Positions 13,097 through 16,328 of a stretch of DNA of 16,328 bases are shown piece by piece. The DNA lies in contig DOEZ01000146.1 of the NCBI GenBank assembly GCA_003532715.1, positions 375 through 16,702 on the forward strand, written 5' to 3'. Origin of the DNA: Planctomycetaceae bacterium. GTDB taxonomy: Bacteria; Planctomycetota; Planctomycetia; Pirellulales; Thermoguttaceae. Positions within the stretch are counted from its first letter, which is position 1, and each line of letters starts with the position of its first letter. The translations under genes were made by a program, and so were the position numbers. The notes under the pieces are model-generated. The model saw only the letters and a program-made list of their open reading frames with translations, made no database searches and had not been told where the DNA came from.

Positions 13097-15118
13097 TCAG
13101 GCCGCATCTCCCGTTATTGGCGTTCGACGCGTCTTCGGCAGCGTGACCGTAAACGTCGTCCCGGTCGGTCCCACGGCGGGATCCGCATTCGACTCCAAAC
13201 GGATGTCGCCGTGGTGCATTTTCACGATTCCGTAGACGACGGCCAGTCCCAATCCCGTGCCTTCGCCTGCCTTCTTCGTCGTGAAGAACGGTTCGAACAC
13301 CTTTTTGTTGTTCTCCTCGGGGATGCCCACGCCGGTATCGGATACGCTGAACCACACTTGGCTGTCCTTCTGCCCGTAGCGGAACGTGATCGTGCCTCCG
13401 ACCGGCATGGCTGCAATGGCGTTCTGCACGAGGTTTGTCAACACCTGGATGATCTGGTCCCGGTCCACTTCCGCCCAGATCGTCTCCTGAACCGGTTCGA
13501 CGTGCATGGTTATATTGTCCGGCGCTTTGGATGCCAGCACTACCCTCGCAATCAACCCACCCACGTCCTCGCGTCGCACCTCGACCCGGTTCTCCCGGGC
13601 AAAGTGCAACAAACCCGCGACGATTTTCTTGCAGCGATCCGCCTCGCTCACAATCATCGCCAAATCCTCCCGCTCTGGGGCGTCCGGCCGGGACTCGTCC
13701 AGCAGGACGTGCGACAGCATCAAGACGGTGCTAAGCGGATTATTCACCTCGTGCGCAATGCCGGCCGCCAGTTGCCCCATGCTGGCGAGCTTCTCCGACT
13801 GCATCAGCGCGTCCTGCGCCGTCGCAAGTTGTTCGTGCGAGAGCATTAGCTCTCCGCACGTCTTTTTCAGTTGTTCGATCGTGTACGGCAGACACATCTC
13901 GCTTTCCGCTATCCCCCGGTAGATCGCGATCGCGTGCTCGCGGCACGTGTCATACCCGCAGGCGCCGCAGTTCAATTCATCTTCCGCCTTTGTTTTGCCC
14001 ATTTGCCGAAGAATCTGCTGTATGGATTCTTGCGACGGTTTGTCAATCCGCTGGTCGTTCGCCAGGAACTCCCGCGTCAGATCGCCTTTCAGGTATTCCG
14101 CCAGATTGCGCTTCCACTCCGCGCGGCTGACGTGATGCATGCGTTGCCGCACGTATCGACTGACCTGCGCGCGGCGTCTGAACAACGGCGTCTCCGAACT
14201 GATTCCCGGTCCCATGATGCAGCCGTTGCAGCACAGGCACTCGAGCAACTGGATATCGACGTCGCCTAATTCGAACTCGCGAATGGCGTCGACGAACTCC
14301 TGATGTCCATCCGCCGCAATGACTTCACCGGTGACTAGATCTTCCTCGAGGTTTGCTGCTTGCAGCATTCCCCGGCTGATGGGAAACAGCCCGCCGTAGG
14401 CTCCGTGCGGCGGATCAAAATCCGATGGTTCGACCCGTGAGGGCGAGACGTTAGCCATTTCAAACAGTAGCCCGAGTTCGACAAACGTCATAACCGCGTC
14501 AACCTCGCCGACAACCGCATCGCTGGTCGCCTCACCTTTCTTCGCAATGCACGGCCCGATGAACACGATCCGGAGGTTGTCTCCGTGACGTCGGTGTAGC
14601 ATCCGGGCCGTCGCCAACATCGGCGAGACGATCGGAGCGAGAAATGGAACCAATTCCGGGTGATATCGCTCGACATATCCGATGATTGCCGGACAAGTGG
14701 TCGCAATGTAACGTTCATCCGGATTGCGCTCCAACAAGTGCCGATACTTGGCCGCCACCAGGTCCGCCCCGAAACCGACTTCGTTCACCAATCGGAACCC
14801 GAGACTACGTAGCATACCGACGAAGATCTCGTACTCGATATCGACGAACTCGGCGGGAAAGCTCGGGGCAAGAATGGCCGCGACGGGATCACTGCCCTTC
14901 AACAACGCTTGCACATGGTCCAGGTCGCTTGTGACGCGTTTGGCATGCTGACTGCACACGCGCACGCAATTGCCGCAACCGATGCAGCGCTCCGGCATGA
15001 CCTCGGCCTGCTGCTCCACAATCCGAATTGCCTTGGCCGGACACTCGCGCACGCACGTATAGCACACGCGGCAGCGTTCCTTGATCGTCGTCACCAGTGG
15101 CATATTCGCCGGTTTCAT
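13097..15118 (-). CDS. [FeFe]-hydrogenase-like sensor histidine kinase
   Basis: I place the start at 15118 (MKPANMPLV, 673 residues); a longer reading from 15406 overlaps the end of hydA in another frame and its extra 96 residues look random. Domain order: two 4Fe-4S ferredoxin motifs (C16, C19, C22, C26 and C45, C48, C51, C55); an [FeFe]-hydrogenase large-subunit-like domain (about 75-340) with TTCPA (C142), GPCIAKK (C190) and CLCCNGCIMGPG (C296/C297, C300); an FeS domain of PF04060 type (C384, C387, C392, C409); a short coiled linker; HisKA with H456 (AHEVNNPL); and HATPase with N566, DTGVGI and GTGLGLAVV. No PAS domain or membrane helix is seen. It resembles the sensory HydS-type hydrogenases but ends in its own kinase. 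It probably senses H2 or redox state and phosphorylates a receiver encoded downstream (inferred). Confidence 0.9.
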   Translation of the reverse strand: MKPANMPLVTTIKERCRVCYTCVRECPAKAIRIVEQQAEVMPERCIGCGNCVRVCSQHAKRVTSDLDHVQALLKGSDPVAAILAPSFPAEFVDIEYEIFVGMLRSLGFRLVNEVGFGADLVAAKYRHLLERNPDERYIATTCPAIIGYVERYHPELVPFLAPIVSPMLATARMLHRRHGDNLRIVFIGPCIAKKGEATSDAVVGEVDAVMTFVELGLLFEMANVSPSRVEPSDFDPPHGAYGGLFPISRGMLQAANLEEDLVTGEVIAADGHQEFVDAIREFELGDVDIQLLECLCCNGCIMGPGISSETPLFRRRAQVSRYVRQRMHHVSRAEWKRNLAEYLKGDLTREFLANDQRIDKPSQESIQQILRQMGKTKAEDELNCGACGYDTCREHAIAIYRGIAESEMCLPYTIEQLKKTCGELMLSHEQLATAQDALMQSEKLASMGQLAAGIAHEVNNPLSTVLMLSHVLLDESRPDAPEREDLAMIVSEADRCKKIVAGLLHFARENRVEVRREDVGGLIARVVLASKAPDNITMHVEPVQETIWAEVDRDQIIQVLTNLVQNAIAAMPVGGTITFRYGQKDSQVWFSVSDTGVGIPEENNKKVFEPFFTTKKAGEGTGLGLAVVYGIVKMHHGDIRLESNADPAVGPTGTTFTVTLPKTRRTPITGDAA

Positions 15119-15174
15119 ATCCAATCTCGCAAATGCACAACCCCTTGTTCGCGGCGAGTGGAGCCCACAAACGA

Positions 15175-16328
15175 CTAGGCAAAAACCGTGCGGGCTGCAT
15201 AGTGCGTGTGCAGCAACGCATGACTTTTCTCGCTCAGGGGCTCGCCCAGAAAGTCGGTGTAGAGCTGCTGAATCTCCGAGTTCCGATGCGACGCGCGCAT
15301 CTCGTCGTCGCGGTCGATCCGGTACAAGGCCTTCATCCTTGCACGCACTGCCTCGATATCCGTCCCGAGCGGTTGCCCGCCGCCGGCGATACACCCACCC
15401 GGACACGTCATAACCTCGATGAAATGCAGATCCTTGCGGCCGGCGCGAATCTCGTCGAGCAACACGGCCGCATTCGCCAAACCGCTAACCACGGCCACGC
15501 CCAGTTCCATACCGTCGATCCCGACACGAGCGAACTTGGCGCCCTTGAGCCCGCGGAGTTGCTGAAGCTTCAGATCGGGCATTTCGCGGCCGGCGATCAG
15601 GTAATGGGCCGTACGTACTGCCGCCTCCATCACGCCGCCACTGACGCCGAACAGCTTGCCCGCGCTGCTGCGTTGTCCCAGCGGGGAGTCGGCCATATCG
15701 GGTTCGAGAGTATTCAGGTCCAGGCCGCGCATCCGGATCAAACGGGCCAATTCGCGAGTGGTCAGCACTGCGTCGATGTCGGGCAGGCCGTTTCGGGCCA
15801 TCTCCGGCCGCGTCGCTTCAAACTTCTTCGCGGTGCATGGCATGATCGAAACGCTGTAGATATTCCGTGGATCGAGGTCCTGCTCTTTCGCATAGTACGT
15901 CTTGATCACCGCGCCCAACATTTGCTGCGGGCTCTTGCAACTCGACAGGTTCGGCAGAAAGTCCGGATAGGCCTGCTCGACGAACTTGATCCACCCCGGC
16001 GAACAACTCGTCAGCATCGGCAGCGTGCCGCCGTTGCGAACGCGATGCACCAGTTCGGAACCTTCCTCCATGATCGTCAGGTCGGCCGCAAACGCCGTAT
16101 CAAATACGCGGTCGAACCCCAACGCCCGCAACGCGGCGGTCATGGTCCCGGCTATGTCCTTGCCGGGCTTCACGCCGAACTCCTCGGCCAACGTGACCGA
16201 AACCGCGGGCGCGTGCTGTACGACCACGGTTTTGGCGGGGTCCGCCAGGGCTTCGATCACTTCCCGCAGGTTATCCTGCTCTCGCAGCGCGCCGGTGGGA
16301 CACACCATGACGCACTGGCCGCAGTTGA
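15175..16328 (-). CDS. hydA: [FeFe]-hydrogenase catalytic subunit HydA, C-terminal part (partial)
   Basis: The gene enters the window at 16328 without a start; about 383 codons and the TAG stop (15177-15175) are present. The first residues, NCGQCVMVCPTGAL, are the end of a ferredoxin-like 4Fe-4S motif, so an N-terminal cluster domain lies outside. The three H-cluster motifs follow: L1 TSCSPGW (16011-15991), L2 MPCTAKKFE and L3 EVMTCPGGCIAGGGQP. GVSGGVMEAAVRTA and the small-subunit-like C-terminus (ASHRN, LGEPLSEKSHALLHTHY) are also typical. This is a catalytic group A enzyme that interconverts protons and H2. Its similarity to HydA/HndD suggests a multimeric NAD(P)-linked, possibly electron-bifurcating complex, whose other subunits would be encoded beyond the window. 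L1 has Ser where the textbook motif has the second Cys (TSCCPGW). Confidence 0.95.
   Translation of the reverse strand, partial: NCGQCVMVCPTGALREQDNLREVIEALADPAKTVVVQHAPAVSVTLAEEFGVKPGKDIAGTMTAALRALGFDRVFDTAFAADLTIMEEGSELVHRVRNGGTLPMLTSCSPGWIKFVEQAYPDFLPNLSSCKSPQQMLGAVIKTYYAKEQDLDPRNIYSVSIMPCTAKKFEATRPEMARNGLPDIDAVLTTRELARLIRMRGLDLNTLEPDMADSPLGQRSSAGKLFGVSGGVMEAAVRTAHYLIAGREMPDLKLQQLRGLKGAKFARVGIDGMELGVAVVSGLANAAVLLDEIRAGRKDLHFIEVMTCPGGCIAGGGQPLGTDIEAVRARMKALYRIDRDDEMRASHRNSEIQQLYTDFLGEPLSEKSHALLHTHYAARTVFA

Noticed and set aside
15119..15406. 96-residue N-terminal extension of the sensor kinase from an in-frame start at 15406
   Set aside because: The extension overlaps the end of hydA in a different frame, is Arg/Ser-rich and lacks homology-like features; the protein-like sequence begins at MKPANMPLV (15118), just before the first ferredoxin motif.
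1..16328. CRISPR array, tRNA genes, riboswitches, insertion sequences or integrase genes
   Set aside because: I saw no regularly spaced direct repeats, no cloverleaf with a CCA-type end, no known riboswitch core and no transposase or recombinase motifs on either strand.

Overview
The window looks like a planctomycete chromosome (phylum Planctomycetota or a close PVC relative). Three things point there. The extreme 3' end of a 16S rRNA gene is followed about 120 nt later by a strong intrinsic terminator, with no tRNA or 23S rRNA behind it, so the 16S appears unlinked as in many planctomycetes. The plus-strand genes carry domain families that are expanded in this phylum: leucine-rich repeats, DUF3738/TIGR03435-like, TIGR03067-like and DUF1559-like. 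An Rhs core remnant sits beside the rRNA. No database search was possible; all assignments come from reading motifs.

Layout. 1-21 is the 16S 3' end with the anti-Shine-Dalgarno sequence. 22-176 is a structured trailer ending in the terminator. 200-394 is a non-coding patch bounded by inverted copies of a REP-like repeat, holding a perfect 10-bp hairpin and a C-rich polypyrimidine tract. 395-843 is a truncated, frameshifted Rhs core fragment. 988-1668 is a small secreted protein of unknown function, followed directly by a 41-codon open stretch in the same frame. 1831-6287 is a compact plus-strand set of four envelope-type proteins (LRR protein, DUF3738/TIGR03067 fusion, small polytopic membrane protein, membrane-anchored DUF1559 protein), with ATGA stop/start overlaps at two of the three junctions.

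6290-16328, all on the minus strand, is an [FeFe]-hydrogenase operon. In transcription order it holds: hydA (C-terminal two thirds or so, running off the window); an [FeFe]-hydrogenase-like histidine kinase; a single-domain response regulator; a receiver-histidine kinase protein; hydE; hydG; aspA; hydF. Three junctions overlap by 4 bp and the others are 5 to 56 bp, so this reads as one transcription unit whose promoter lies beyond base 16328.

How the genes fit together. HydE, HydG and HydF are the three dedicated maturases that build the 2Fe subcluster of the H-cluster and load it into HydA. AspA releases ammonia from aspartate and may feed nitrogen to the azadithiolate bridge (inference). 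The hydrogenase-like kinase keeps all four cysteines expected to bind an H-cluster but lacks catalytic residues of HydA, so it is a good candidate for an H2 or redox sensor that is itself a client of the same maturases. It would signal through the lone receiver and/or the receiver-kinase protein. No DNA-binding output domain is encoded in the window. This sensory phosphorelay built into a maturation operon is the most interesting part of the window.
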